Of a DNA stretch of 38,570 bases, positions 1-7,410 are shown one piece after another. Source of the stretch: a virus. The DNA lies in IMG/VR virus record IMGVR_UViG_3300027816_000207, positions 1 to 38,570 of that record; one strand, 5' to 3'. Below the pieces are notes generated by a model. That model did no database searches and was not told where the DNA came from. It saw only the letters and a list, made by a program, of their open reading frames with translations. A program made the translations under genes and the position numbers. Positions within the stretch are counted from its first letter, which is position 1, and each line of letters begins with the position of its first letter.

Positions 1-199
1 CTTCTTCTGCAAGCTCGACAAACTTTGTAGCTTTCATAGCGTTTTCTAATCCAACTAGGTAACCATAAAGAGCAACACGGCGTTGTTTAGAGAGACGCTC
101 AACACGCCTACCTCGTATTCTGTCTAGGGCGTCTTCGTCAAGGTGTTGTTCAACAAGTCCTTCTTCGTACAGACCCTTAATGAAATTCATGTCTTTCAT
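1..199 (-). CDS. Conserved phage protein, partial (N-terminal 66 aa)
   Basis: Reading frame open from an ATG at 199 to the window edge, so the C-terminus is missing. The visible part begins MKDMNFIKGLYEEGLVEQHL and continues with a basic stretch containing RIRGRRVERLSKQRR and then a helical segment. It starts just after the stop of the 128-aa gene on the same strand and is the last visible member of an overlapping minus-strand block. No family is recognised; the charged, helical character would suit a scaffold or core-type phage protein, but that is only a guess. Confidence 0.7.
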   Translation of the reverse strand, partial: MKDMNFIKGLYEEGLVEQHLDEDALDRIRGRRVERLSKQRRVALYGYLVGLENAMKATKFVELAEE

Positions 200-200
200 A

Positions 201-587
201 TTATAGATATTTCTTTACAAACAATGCTGGAATTTCGTGATAGTCTTTGATGTCAAGAAAATCAGTTAAACCATTTGATGTTTGAATATCCTTAGTAAAC
301 TGCATTCTTACCTGCGGTTTTACTTTGTCAGTGGTTGCTAGCATACGTAATATTTGAGCTTGGTCTGCTGTAACTTTAAAAGTTTTGCCGTCGTCGGTAG
401 TAACAGTGTTTAGAGGCTTAGGATTTTCTTGACTATCTAATACTTTTCCTAGTTGATTAAACATTGTTTCATTTTTAAAGCCGGGTGCATCTGCACCATC
501 ATCTTCTGGTCTAGCATCAAAGTCATCTAGTACTTCTGCTGTGATTTGATTTAGGTGATTTTCAAATTCTTTTAGATAACTATTCAT
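201..587 (-). CDS. Conserved hypothetical phage protein, 128 aa
   Basis: The 128-aa frame starts at an ATG preceded by a good Shine-Dalgarno sequence (GGAGAGAG, 4 nt before the ATG). The start overlaps the end of the ligase-like gene upstream by one base, so translation is probably coupled. The protein is acidic in its first third (DDFDARPEDDGADAPG) and more globular after residue 60. No domain is recognised. Its position between nucleic-acid-modifying candidates and a downstream partial gene suggests co-expression late in infection. Confidence 0.75.
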   Translation of the reverse strand: MNSYLKEFENHLNQITAEVLDDFDARPEDDGADAPGFKNETMFNQLGKVLDSQENPKPLNTVTTDDGKTFKVTADQAQILRMLATTDKVKPQVRMQFTKDIQTSNGLTDFLDIKDYHEIPALFVKKYL

Positions 588-1846
588 TAATCTCTCTCCA
601 CTGCTCTGTTAGCTTTTGTAAAAAATTCCCTTGGAACAAGTTTGATATCGCCTTCAGGATGAGCTAGAACGTAACCTTCACCGCCGGCTTGTCCGTTAAT
701 ACTTGCTTCTATGTCAGCACCGTGTTGATCTAGCTGTCCAATGATATCATCTTTAACACGCATAATTCCATCAACTACTTGCCATAGAGCATTAAAGCCT
801 GATACATTCTTGTTGATCCACTCAATCACTTTACGTTTCTTTGCTTCGCTAACTTTGCTAGATGCAAGCCAGCCTGCAAAGTCTTGTGCTAGATTGTTAA
901 TGCCTGTATCTACTTTTGAGTTTAGGTATGTGTAAAAGATTGTTGGTAAGTCGGTAAGCTGTCCTGCTTTGAGTTGTTCTGCATTTAACAGAGTATCCAT
1001 AGCTTTAGCGTTTTTATTGATTAATTGTCTTAGCTGTTTTAAACTAGAGTCGTCAACTTCTGGAGGACGTTGTGCTGTTACAGAAGGTACTACTAATACT
1101 TCAGGACCGTTAACTATACTGTCAATCTCGCCCGGCTTTAATGCACGTTCATTACCAATCTCATCAACGAATCTATGTACTACAATTCCTGTAGTACTTG
1201 CGCCAATGCGCTTGCCTATATCAGAATTCTTATCTACAGCATATTGTACAACGTTAGGTTTGAATACATAGCGGCCGTCTTGTTCTGGAGGTGTTGTAAA
1301 ATACAACAGGTCTCCTTTAAAGTAGCCTCTAAAGTTTTCGTCTGTAGCTCTTTCAAACTTATCAAATATATTTTTCATGTTACCTGCAAACTTTACGTAT
1401 CCAGGATTTTCTCTGTTCTTGCCGCCTGAACGATTCAAGAACATGTCTTCTAATTCTTCTGCACTCTTTGATTTTCCGTCGTAACCTTTAGCAGTGAAAC
1501 CACTCTTGTCCGTAAGGATAAAATTACCTTCTTCATCACGTCCAAAAATAACTGCCGGACTACCATCCCACTTAATGGTAACATTCTTATGACCTCCGGT
1601 CTCTAATTTCTTTAGACTTTCTAATGCGCGAACTGCGCCTGCACTACCTTCCCAAAATATTAAATCTTCTGCGTGTTGTATGCGAGCACCTTCATCTAAT
1701 TGCAACGACTCGTTGGTCTTTTCACCTACAAGTTTTCCATGCAAGGGATGATCAGTACGCCCCGCTTTGGCTTTTGGCATTTTATCTTTGCCTTTGGCCT
1801 GACCCTTAGAGCCAGTAGCATATTCTTTAAATTCGTAGAATCTCAT
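587..1846 (-). CDS. Putative covalent nucleotidyltransferase / ligase-fold protein (DUF6267-like), 419 aa
   Basis: This resembles the phage family usually labelled DUF6267. What is visible is a motif series like that of ATP-dependent DNA/RNA ligases and capping enzymes: motif I IKWDGSPA (K92, D94, G95), a motif III-like segment GYFKGDLLYF (174-183), and near the C-terminus GEGYV (389-393) followed by DIKLV (400-404), which fit motifs IV and V. About 150 mainly helical residues lie between the motif III-like and IV-like segments. The predicted activity is nucleotidyl transfer through lysine 92; the substrate is unknown. The first ten residues (MRFYEFKEYA) resemble the start of the 473-aa wall hydrolase. 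The gene overlaps the pol-beta-type gene upstream (TAATG). Family membership is likely; catalysis is inference. Confidence 0.7.
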   Translation of the reverse strand: MRFYEFKEYATGSKGQAKGKDKMPKAKAGRTDHPLHGKLVGEKTNESLQLDEGARIQHAEDLIFWEGSAGAVRALESLKKLETGGHKNVTIKWDGSPAVIFGRDEEGNFILTDKSGFTAKGYDGKSKSAEELEDMFLNRSGGKNRENPGYVKFAGNMKNIFDKFERATDENFRGYFKGDLLYFTTPPEQDGRYVFKPNVVQYAVDKNSDIGKRIGASTTGIVVHRFVDEIGNERALKPGEIDSIVNGPEVLVVPSVTAQRPPEVDDSSLKQLRQLINKNAKAMDTLLNAEQLKAGQLTDLPTIFYTYLNSKVDTGINNLAQDFAGWLASSKVSEAKKRKVIEWINKNVSGFNALWQVVDGIMRVKDDIIGQLDQHGADIEASINGQAGGEGYVLAHPEGDIKLVPREFFTKANRAVERD

Positions 1847-2631
1847 TAGCGCATCCTAATGCCGTTGCCTAGCATAACAGTACTGTTTAGATTGATGCCA
1901 GCTAATTGTTTTAGCCGTGCAATGTCTGTACTTTCAGGCAATGTTAAATTATCTCTAGCAAATGTTTCTTTTGCATCTGCTACTAATTGTTCGTAGTTAG
2001 GCAAGCTCTTAGCCTTGCCAATAATAGTTTCAACACTGTCAAGGTCTTCGACATGTGCTGTGGGACCTAACAGCTTAACAGCAATCTCAGCAGGGACTTT
2101 AGAAATAAGTTCATTAGTGTCTCTGTCAAGTAGTCCTACATTAGCACTCCATTTGAATCCGTTTGCTTTTGCAATACTTGCCATCAGTATCTGTTTATGT
2201 ACACCCTTGTAAGGACTCTGCTCATCACTGGATCCACGTAGACTCCAGGTCATCCATTGTGGGTCACCAAACATTAGATCTGTTTGTACAAATCCGCTTG
2301 CTTCATTGCCACTAATAGGTGTTAGGAAGTGTACAGAGATACCGCTTTTCTTGATGTATACTTTAGGATCTTTACCGTTGGCCTTACACCAAGCTGCTAA
2401 TTTTTGTACTAGTTCTTCTTTGGTTACTTCTTCTTGATTAACTGCAATGTCTAGGTCTCCAGAAGTTTCTTTGCGACCAGTGCTACCTAATTTAAAATCC
2501 TTGTGTGGAATGCCTGTAATTTTTTCAAGCCAAGCTAGAGTAGGATCAACATCGGCTCTGTTGATGCGCTGTGTTAAAGGTTCCTTAGTCTGTGGATCCT
2601 TAAAGATGTTACCGCCTTCATTCAATCTCAT
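1846..2631 (-). CDS. Pol-beta-superfamily nucleotidyltransferase, 261 aa
   Basis: The sequence has the signature of the DNA polymerase beta-like nucleotidyltransferase fold: LGSTGRKETSGDLDIAV gives the GS motif and the two metal-binding aspartates (D-x-D), and VQTDLMF supplies the likely third aspartate. Such enzymes move NMP groups onto RNA, protein or small molecules; the substrate cannot be read here. The ATG at 2631 (MRLNEGGNIFKD) was preferred over an upstream in-frame start, because it gives a short overlap with the preceding gene and an N-terminus like other proteins of this phage. It sits directly before the ligase-like gene, so the two may act on the same substrate. Confidence 0.8.
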   Translation of the reverse strand: MRLNEGGNIFKDPQTKEPLTQRINRADVDPTLAWLEKITGIPHKDFKLGSTGRKETSGDLDIAVNQEEVTKEELVQKLAAWCKANGKDPKVYIKKSGISVHFLTPISGNEASGFVQTDLMFGDPQWMTWSLRGSSDEQSPYKGVHKQILMASIAKANGFKWSANVGLLDRDTNELISKVPAEIAVKLLGPTAHVEDLDSVETIIGKAKSLPNYEQLVADAKETFARDNLTLPESTDIARLKQLAGINLNSTVMLGNGIRMR

Positions 2632-2881
2632 TTTGTTTACTCTCAATAACTTTTTGAATGCCACGCTTAAATTTACGAGGGTCGCCGCTCTTAATTGCAT
2701 TAATGAATCGACGTTCTAGTTCTCCAGCAGTTTCAGCTTCGTAGGTGTTTGATATGCGATTAAGTAAGTTAATAGCACTTTCTATGATATTGCTGCCTGA
2801 TGTTTCTATTAGAAGATCGTTATCCTTGGTACGACCAAGATTATTAAGTTCTTCTAATATGCTTCTAGTTCGCTTTCTCAT
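2618..2881 (-). CDS. Small helical phage protein, 87 aa
   Basis: First gene of the minus-strand block that runs to the left edge. The 87-aa product is basic at the start (MRKRTRSILEELNNLGR) and at the end, and looks entirely alpha-helical. Its stop lies inside the start region of the pol-beta-type gene. A late-type box (ACTAAATA) lies about 20 bp upstream of the ATG, and GGAG serves as ribosome binding site. No family is recognised. Confidence 0.75.
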   Translation of the reverse strand: MRKRTRSILEELNNLGRTKDNDLLIETSGSNIIESAINLLNRISNTYEAETAGELERRFINAIKSGDPRKFKRGIQKVIESKQNEIE

Positions 2882-2900
2882 TTGTTACACTCCAGTGTAT

Positions 2901-2908
2901 TATTTAGT
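2901..2908 (-). promoter_or_regulatory. T4-type late promoter box
   Basis: Reads ACTAAATA on the minus strand, 20 bp upstream of the 87-aa gene, with a GGAG ribosome binding site in between. It matches the NNTAAATA pattern seen before many other genes in this window. Confidence 0.55.
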
Positions 2909-2945
2909 GTAACATGCACAGAAAGAATATGTACATATGACAGAC

Positions 2946-3215
2946 TCAAACTCCTGTAATAACATTTTCGGACCCTGTTGCAATTATGTGTCCACAGGAT
3001 GCAGCATCACCTTGACGTGCAACTGGTCGATCTTCTGCTATAACTGTAGGCTCGTATCCTACTATCACAGCACCGTTATGCGGGCCTCCGGGTATGTGCG
3101 GAGTAATTACATCACCCAGAGTTACTACAGGTGTATCGTTAACAATAACAGTTAACCGTCCAGAAATAATAGTTGATCCAGCGACATCTTTGCCTCGTCT
3201 TGCGGTCTTTGGCAT
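2946..3215 (-). CDS. PAAR-motif tail-tip protein, 89 aa
   Basis: A short glycine- and proline-rich protein beginning MPKTARRGKDVAG, with the PAAR layout: beta strands separated by GD and HIPGGPHNGAV-type turns, VARQGDAASCGH in the middle and an HxxxTGS segment near the C-terminus. PAAR proteins cap the membrane-piercing spike of contractile tails (the T4 counterpart is gp5.4) and often bind one metal ion through His/Cys residues; H and C are present at matching places. It starts within the stop codon of the 285-aa gene, consistent with co-expression as tail proteins. Confidence 0.85.
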   Translation of the reverse strand: MPKTARRGKDVAGSTIISGRLTVIVNDTPVVTLGDVITPHIPGGPHNGAVIVGYEPTVIAEDRPVARQGDAASCGHIIATGSENVITGV

Positions 3216-4072
3216 TAAAATATTCCGTCTTCGCCTGTTTGTACTGTAGCCTCAGGCGGAGTTCCGCCTGCTTTTTGTATAGCATTAGCTGACACTGCAA
3301 CGCTAAAGTCGTCCAGCACATTTTTAAGAATTAGCGCACCTGCTACCGCATCAATAGAGTTTCTTAAAAGAGATGTTATGTACTGCAACGCAATGGTTTT
3401 CATAGTTATTGCGGCACTCATTATATTTAAGGGTAATGAATAGCTAGGAAAAGCACCAGCTACTTCTGTTAAAATTGGCAAACCTACTCCTCCGCTAAAG
3501 GTTATGCCGCCAAGGCCTGGCCCACCTGGAGGTAACAAAGACAATTGTGGAGTAAATTTTAAAAAATCTGAAAAGAATCCCGCGGTGCGCATAGCTTGCG
3601 CTCCACTAACAATAGCAGACAGCGCACCAGTTTCTACAATAGCGCCGCCTAGATCAGATAATATTGTTGCTCCAGGATTGGCTGGTGTTGGGACTGGTTC
3701 TTTATTTTCTATTAGAGCATTTCTTACAATATTGTAATGATAAGGATCGAGTGCATCTTTAATTTTTATTCCGCCTTCGGGGTCCGTTATAGTTTGTAGT
3801 GCAACAGCAAGTTCAATTGTTACAAGTGCTTCTTGCGCCATCTGTATTGCAAGGTCACCAAACTCTGCAGAATGATTAGGAATATTAAGAAAAAATCCGC
3901 CGGTATGATTTGCAGGGCCTGTGGAACCTATGCCATTGTTTAGTTCTGGAACTTGCAGACCAACATATATTGGAGCTGGAGGGACTAACGGTATATTACC
4001 AGTTAAAAAATTGAAACCTAACTTATTAGCAACACCTGATAATCCGGAAACGGCACCTTCAAAAATAGACAT
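3215..4072 (-). CDS. Putative virion protein, hydrophobic and Gly/Ala-rich, 285 aa
   Basis: 285 aa rich in Gly, Ala, Pro and hydrophobic residues, with long low-charge stretches (for example the LLPPGGPGLGGITFSGGVGL region) and amphipathic helices in the C-terminal half. No transmembrane topology is obvious. It has its own late-type box and a strong ribosome binding site (AGGAG), and is followed with a one-base overlap by the PAAR gene. This context suggests a tail or baseplate component or a protein delivered with the tail tip. No family is recognised. Confidence 0.75.
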   Translation of the reverse strand: MSIFEGAVSGLSGVANKLGFNFLTGNIPLVPPAPIYVGLQVPELNNGIGSTGPANHTGGFFLNIPNHSAEFGDLAIQMAQEALVTIELAVALQTITDPEGGIKIKDALDPYHYNIVRNALIENKEPVPTPANPGATILSDLGGAIVETGALSAIVSGAQAMRTAGFFSDFLKFTPQLSLLPPGGPGLGGITFSGGVGLPILTEVAGAFPSYSLPLNIMSAAITMKTIALQYITSLLRNSIDAVAGALILKNVLDDFSVAVSANAIQKAGGTPPEATVQTGEDGIF

Positions 4073-4091
4073 AGTAATTTCTCCTGTACAC

Positions 4092-4099
4092 TATTTATT
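4092..4099 (-). promoter_or_regulatory. T4-type late promoter box
   Basis: AATAAATA on the minus strand about 20 bp upstream of the 285-aa virion candidate, with AGGAG in between. It overlaps the 3' end of the dehydrogenase gene. Confidence 0.6.
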
Positions 4100-4859
4100 C
4101 AGGAGTTTTCCGTACTTTGTTGTTGTATTCTACTGCTTGTTTGAGTACACTTAAATCTACATTATCGCGTTCAGCTGAATGAATAATTGCAGATGTATCT
4201 TTAGGGAAACAATGTCCGCCCCAACCACGTTCATCTGTGATCGCTGTGTGACTTCCACCAATCCTTGGGTCAACTCCCACCAGCTGTGCTACTAGATTAT
4301 AGTCTATATCTTTTGCTTTACAAAAATCAAATATTTGATTAAAGAAACTAACCTTTGTAGCAAGGAATGCATTTCTAAAATATTTTCCTGCTATTAAAAG
4401 TTTTGGATCCATACGGCCCACACTAAGATTTAGAATTGCTTTGGAATATACATCATGCCAAAACTCGACTCCACTGCCGCCCATAAAAAGTACGTTCTCG
4501 CTCCACATGTCTTTTTCAGCATGATCGGATCTTAAAAACTCTGGACAAAATGTTAAGTTATGCTCAGGAAATGATTCTGTTAGCATTTCCCAACCTTCTA
4601 TCGAAATAGTGCTGCGAATGATAATTGGTGTAGATTTGTTTGTTTGACTTATTACATCATAAACATTGGCCATTTCACATGCACCATTGTGTCTTGCAGG
4701 AGTAGACACGCAACAAATTACTCCGTCTGTGTCGTCTGCAAAGTCCTGTACAGTCTTTCCTAACACCAATGGGTCAGCTAGTCTGAGTTCGTGTTTGTGG
4801 CCTAATATAGCTTTGTGTGCTTGGCCAAGCACACCGTAACCTGCGATTGTGATTTTCAT
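4095..4859 (-). CDS. UDP-glucose/GDP-mannose dehydrogenase-family protein, C-terminally short, 254 aa
   Basis: The N-terminus has a Rossmann nucleotide-binding motif (AGYGVLG, residues 6-12). The central helix carries the conserved lysine region (RNAFLATKVSFFN, K169), and GWGGHCFPKD (212-221) contains the catalytic cysteine C217 of NAD-dependent UDP-sugar or GDP-mannose dehydrogenases. Full-length members are roughly 390-450 aa with a third, nucleotide-sugar-binding domain; this one ends about 35 residues after the cysteine, so that domain is missing. It may be a compact active form or have another substrate. It could serve modification of surface sugars or capsule precursors. It has its own sigma70-like promoter. 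Confidence 0.85.
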   Translation of the reverse strand: MKITIAGYGVLGQAHKAILGHKHELRLADPLVLGKTVQDFADDTDGVICCVSTPARHNGACEMANVYDVISQTNKSTPIIIRSTISIEGWEMLTESFPEHNLTFCPEFLRSDHAEKDMWSENVLFMGGSGVEFWHDVYSKAILNLSVGRMDPKLLIAGKYFRNAFLATKVSFFNQIFDFCKAKDIDYNLVAQLVGVDPRIGGSHTAITDERGWGGHCFPKDTSAIIHSAERDNVDLSVLKQAVEYNNKVRKTPE

Positions 4860-4865
4860 ACGCTT

Positions 4866-4893
4866 ATTTTACTACCTTTTTGTATAATGTCAA
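4866..4893 (-). promoter_or_regulatory. Sigma70-type promoter for the dehydrogenase gene
   Basis: On the minus strand TTGACA, 16 bp, TAAAAT; the last base of the -10 is 6 nt before the ATG at 4859, so the transcript would be leaderless or nearly so. Confidence 0.5.
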
Positions 4894-4913
4894 CAGAATT
4901 ATCTGCCAAATAA

Positions 4914-5237
4914 TTATACTGAGAAACTACTTCCGCAACCGCAAGATGTTTGTGCATTAGGATTTTGTATACTGAATGAAGCACCCATTATATCTTCTTT
5001 GTAGTCTATGACAGCACCAGACAGGTACTGCATGCTCATTGCATCAACTAGCACTTTGAATTCTCCTACTGGAATTTCAAAGTCGTCTTCGTTTTTTTCT
5101 TCGTCAAATGTAAATCCGTATTGGAAGCCCGAACAGCCCCCGCCTTGAACAAACGTTCTCAAAGATAGTTTATCGTTGTTTTCTTCTAATAGAAGATCTG
5201 TTATTTTGTGTTGTGCTGATTCTGTTATTGTTATCAT
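4914..5237 (-). CDS. erpA: A-type Fe-S carrier, ErpA-like
   Basis: 107 aa, the usual family length. [19 protein letters not shown] and the C-terminal [10 protein letters not shown] are typical of ErpA; the three cluster-binding cysteines are C35, C99 and C101. A-type carriers take an Fe-S cluster from a scaffold such as IscU and hand it to apo-enzymes in the cytoplasm. The start codon overlaps the iscA stop (ATGA), so the two genes are translationally coupled. It is the third gene of an iscU-iscA-erpA operon on the late strand. Complete and with all key residues. Confidence 0.93.
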   Translation of the reverse strand: MITITESAQHKITDLLLEENNDKLSLRTFVQGGGCSGFQYGFTFDEEKNEDDFEIPVGEFKVLVDAMSMQYLSGAVIDYKEDIMGASFSIQNPNAQTSCGCGSSFSV

Positions 5238-5560
5238 ACTCTAAAACTTTCTCCACATCCGCAACGATCTCGTTCGTTGGGGTTAATAAAATCAAAGCCT
5301 TCATTTAGGCCGTTGCGAACCCAATCCATAGTTAGTCCGTTTAGGTAAGCTAGACTTTTAGCATCTACCAAAACAACAAATCCATCATGAGCAAAATTAG
5401 TTACTCCAACTTCAGCTTCGTAGTTGTCCACGTATTCTAACACATAAGCAAGTCCACTGCAACCTGTGGTCTTAACGCCTATACGAATGCCTACACCTTT
5501 ACCTCGGCGTTCTAAGGTTTGCTTAATACGCTTACTTGCTGTTTCGGTTACGGTAATCAT
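5234..5560 (-). CDS. iscA: A-type Fe-S carrier, IscA-like
   Basis: 108 aa. [17 protein letters not shown] and [11 protein letters not shown] are IscA signatures, giving cysteines C34, C100 and C102. It delivers or receives iron or [Fe-S] clusters during assembly. It overlaps the end of iscU by 29 nt and the start of erpA by 4 nt. It is clearly a paralogue of the ErpA-like gene beside it, yet the two are of different subfamilies, as in bacterial genomes, so a simple recent tandem duplication inside the phage is unlikely. Confidence 0.93.
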   Translation of the reverse strand: MITVTETASKRIKQTLERRGKGVGIRIGVKTTGCSGLAYVLEYVDNYEAEVGVTNFAHDGFVVLVDAKSLAYLNGLTMDWVRNGLNEGFDFINPNERDRCGCGESFRV

Positions 5561-5918
5561 TTACGGCCGCCTTAATAGCATCTTCTGCTAGAATTGAACA
5601 ATGGATCTTTACTGGGGGTAATGCTAGTTCTGTGGCGATTTCGGAGTTTTTGATTGCTCCTGCTTCGTCGAGGGTTTTACCTTTGAGCCATTCTGTAACG
5701 AGGCTCGAACTTGCGATAGCCGATCCGCAGCCATACGTTTTAAATTTTGCATCTGTAATAATACCTGTATCATGATCCACCTTTATCTGTAGTTTCATAA
5801 CATCACCGCAAGCAGGTGCGCCAACCATGCCTGTACCAATGTCAGCATCGTTCTTATCAAAGCTACCTACGTTGCGAGGATTTTCGTAATGATCAATAAC
5901 TTTGTTACTGTAAGCCAT
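5532..5918 (-). CDS. iscU: Fe-S cluster scaffold protein IscU
   Basis: From the ATG at 5918 the product is 128 aa, the length of bacterial IscU. It carries MAYSNKVIDHYENPRNVG at the start, cysteines C37, C64 and C107, D39, H106, and the LPPVK motif (100-104) that the HscA/HscB chaperones recognise. IscU is the scaffold on which IscS sulfur and iron are built into a cluster. No iscS is in the window, so the host desulfurase would be needed. An upstream in-frame extension was rejected because AAGGAG precedes this ATG. The gene is led by a late-type box. Confidence 0.95.
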   Translation of the reverse strand: MAYSNKVIDHYENPRNVGSFDKNDADIGTGMVGAPACGDVMKLQIKVDHDTGIITDAKFKTYGCGSAIASSSLVTEWLKGKTLDEAGAIKNSEIATELALPPVKIHCSILAEDAIKAAVNDYRNRNSK

Positions 5919-5937
5919 GTGTTTCTCCTTGAGCATA

Positions 5938-5945
5938 TATTTATG
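5938..5945 (-). promoter_or_regulatory. T4-type late promoter box before iscU
   Basis: CATAAATA on the minus strand, 19 bp upstream of the iscU ATG with AAGGAG in between; implies late transcription of iscU-iscA-erpA. Confidence 0.65.
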
Positions 5946-6000
5946 CCCTAATATTTTACTCAAAATATTTCTAATATATATTATGGTTTCTACTGAGCAT

Positions 6001-6008
6001 GCTAAATA
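6001..6008 (+). promoter_or_regulatory. Late-type promoter box, divergent from the iscU promoter
   Basis: GCTAAATA about 43 bp before the 58-aa gene. Together with the CATAAATA box at 5938-5945 it forms a divergent late promoter region. Confidence 0.45.
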
Positions 6009-6051
6009 ATTATGTTGCAAAGCAACACTACACACTTACAGAGGAAAGAAA

Positions 6052-6228
6052 ATGAAAACCTTATCAAAAACTATGTTAGCCCTAGTGGAACGGCTAGCAG
6101 AAATGTTTCCCGATTCCACGTATCAAGATCGCTTAGATACATATCTAAGCACCAAAGGCATTACCGATGCCGCACAATTGGAAATTTACATTCAACAATT
6201 TACTTCTCAAAAGGAAAAATATCTATGA
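6052..6228 (+). CDS. Small hypothetical protein, 58 aa
   Basis: Too short to stand out and masked by a longer frame, but it has a strong ribosome binding site (GAGGAAAG) 4 nt before the ATG and ends with ATGA overlap into the next small gene. The product starts MKTLSKTMLALVERLAEMF and contains DRLDTYLSTKGITDAAQLEIY, which looks like two or three helices. Function unknown. Confidence 0.7.
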   Translation: MKTLSKTMLALVERLAEMFPDSTYQDRLDTYLSTKGITDAAQLEIYIQQFTSQKEKYL

Positions 6229-6347
6229 AAAAATTACTCAACTTTCTATATGAAGTTGGTATCAGTATTGGGCAAGCCCGTGCTGCCGCTGCTTTAGCTA
6301 GACAAGGACTTCACCAAGAAGCTAGAGATCTAATGTTAGCCAAATAA
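6225..6347 (+). CDS. Small hypothetical protein, 40 aa
   Basis: Begins in the stop codon of the 58-aa gene (ATGA) with AAGGAAAA upstream. The product (MKKLLNFLYEVGISIGQARA at the start) has an N-terminal hydrophobic helix followed by an Ala/Arg-rich amphipathic helix. No family is recognised. The coupling to its neighbour suggests that the two short proteins work together. Confidence 0.65.
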   Translation: MKKLLNFLYEVGISIGQARAAAALARQGLHQEARDLMLAK

Positions 6348-6350
6348 ATA
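6343..6350 (+). promoter_or_regulatory. Late-type promoter box abutting a start codon
   Basis: AATAAATA, then 4 nt, then the ATG of the hydrolase gene at 6355. With the T4 late start-site spacing the mRNA would begin at or within the start codon. Confidence 0.5.
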
Positions 6351-6354
6351 CTGC

Positions 6355-6930
6355 ATGAACCTAGTATATATTCACGGTGCTAATGCAACTAGCGAAAGTT
6401 TTAATTATATTAGAAAGAAGCTAGGACCAGGCATAAACATTGATTATGACAGTCGTAATGGATTTGAAAATAATCTAAAAGATATGTTGCTCAAATTGTC
6501 AACTACCGAAAACATGGCATTTGTAGCGCATAGTTTGGGTGGTATATATGCACTGCATATTGCCAATGCTATGCCTGATCAAGTACTGGGTGCTGTTACG
6601 TTGAGTACTCCGTATGGAGGAGCAGCCGTAGCAGACTATGCCCAATATTTTTTGCCGTTCAGTAGACTCATGCGTGATATAGGACCTAGTTCATGGGTAA
6701 TGAAACAAGCCAATTCTATTAAGATTCAACATCCTTGGACCAACATTGTTACTGTGAAAGGCCAAAGTCCTTTCTTACTAGAACGCAATGATGGTGTTGT
6801 TACTATTGCTAGTCAACGACATCACGATGACATGGAATTGATTGAGGCGGAGTGCAATCATTACGAAGTGGTTCTCAATAATCAAGTGCTAGAGATTATC
6901 AAAGAACGAGTAAAAAAGTTCAAAAAATAG
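6355..6930 (+). CDS. Alpha/beta hydrolase, lipase-like, 191 aa
   Basis: A small alpha/beta hydrolase. The sequence shows the oxyanion segment YIHGAN (5-10), the nucleophile elbow AHSLGG with S60, and plausible triad partners D146 (ERNDGVV) and H169 (CNHYEVV). Length and layout resemble compact bacterial lipases or esterases. Substrate unknown; lipid or acyl-ester cleavage at the host envelope is possible. No ribosome binding site is visible: the late-type box lies 4 nt before the ATG, so translation is probably from a leaderless transcript. Confidence 0.85.
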   Translation: MNLVYIHGANATSESFNYIRKKLGPGINIDYDSRNGFENNLKDMLLKLSTTENMAFVAHSLGGIYALHIANAMPDQVLGAVTLSTPYGGAAVADYAQYFLPFSRLMRDIGPSSWVMKQANSIKIQHPWTNIVTVKGQSPFLLERNDGVVTIASQRHHDDMELIEAECNHYEVVLNNQVLEIIKERVKKFKK

Positions 6931-6959
6931 TTGCTTTTTTATTGAAAGGCATATATAAT
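6931..6959 (+). promoter_or_regulatory. Sigma70-type promoter
   Basis: TTGCTT, 17 bp, TATAAT upstream of the 99-aa gene. It is a weaker -35 than the promoters right of 14.8 kb. Confidence 0.6.
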
Positions 6960-7015
6960 AGCATATAGGAAAAACATACCTATATGTAAGACATACACAC
7001 ACAAGGAGAAATGAA

Positions 7016-7315
7016 ATGTCAGATTTAACTAAACAAGCGGAACAGATGGCAGAGCAGTTTAAGGCAGCGATGCCCAAAGTAACATTCAACAAGAACGGTT
7101 ACGAAATTAGAACACAAGTTCTTGATATGGCAAAACAAATGGCAGAGTTTGAATATTCTGCAAAGTTTGCACAAGTAGAAATGACTGCAAAGCGTGATCC
7201 AAAGACCAACGAAGTTATTAGTACAGTTGCGTTTCCTGAGATCCCAGGAACTGAAAAAGTATTAGAAGCCGCACAAAAGTTTTACAACTTTGTGAACCAA
7301 GGCGTGCATAAGTAA
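7016..7315 (+). CDS. Conserved hypothetical phage protein, 99 aa
   Basis: 99-aa soluble protein starting MSDLTKQAEQMAEQFKAAMP with AAGGAG 7 nt upstream. It is made of helices at both ends around a short beta-like centre (VTFNKNGYEIRTQVLDMAKQ). It is a single gene with its own sigma70-type promoter and a terminator hairpin after it, inside otherwise late DNA. This suggests separate timing and probably strong expression. No family is recognised. Confidence 0.8.
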   Translation: MSDLTKQAEQMAEQFKAAMPKVTFNKNGYEIRTQVLDMAKQMAEFEYSAKFAQVEMTAKRDPKTNEVISTVAFPEIPGTEKVLEAAQKFYNFVNQGVHK

Positions 7316-7370
7316 AAATATAAAATATACTAAGGGCGTAGCCCAATATAATAAAATATTATAGAAAAGA

Positions 7371-7410
7371 AACCCCGGTTAGTAGAAATACTTTCCGGGG
7401 TTAATCTTTT
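7371..7410. terminator. Bidirectional intrinsic terminator
   Basis: AACCCCGG (7371-7378) pairs with CCGGGGTT (7395-7402). T-rich tracts follow in both directions (AATCTTTT to the right, and TTCTTTTC on the other strand). It lies between two convergent genes. Confidence 0.75.

Noticed and set aside
969-1429. Plus-strand frames of 84-100 residues
   Set aside because: Shadows of the ligase-like gene on the minus strand, without start signals.
6012-6347. Long 111-residue frame starting at 6012
   Set aside because: Its first part runs out of frame over the 58-aa gene, which has a better ribosome binding site; only the last 40 residues are kept as a separate gene.
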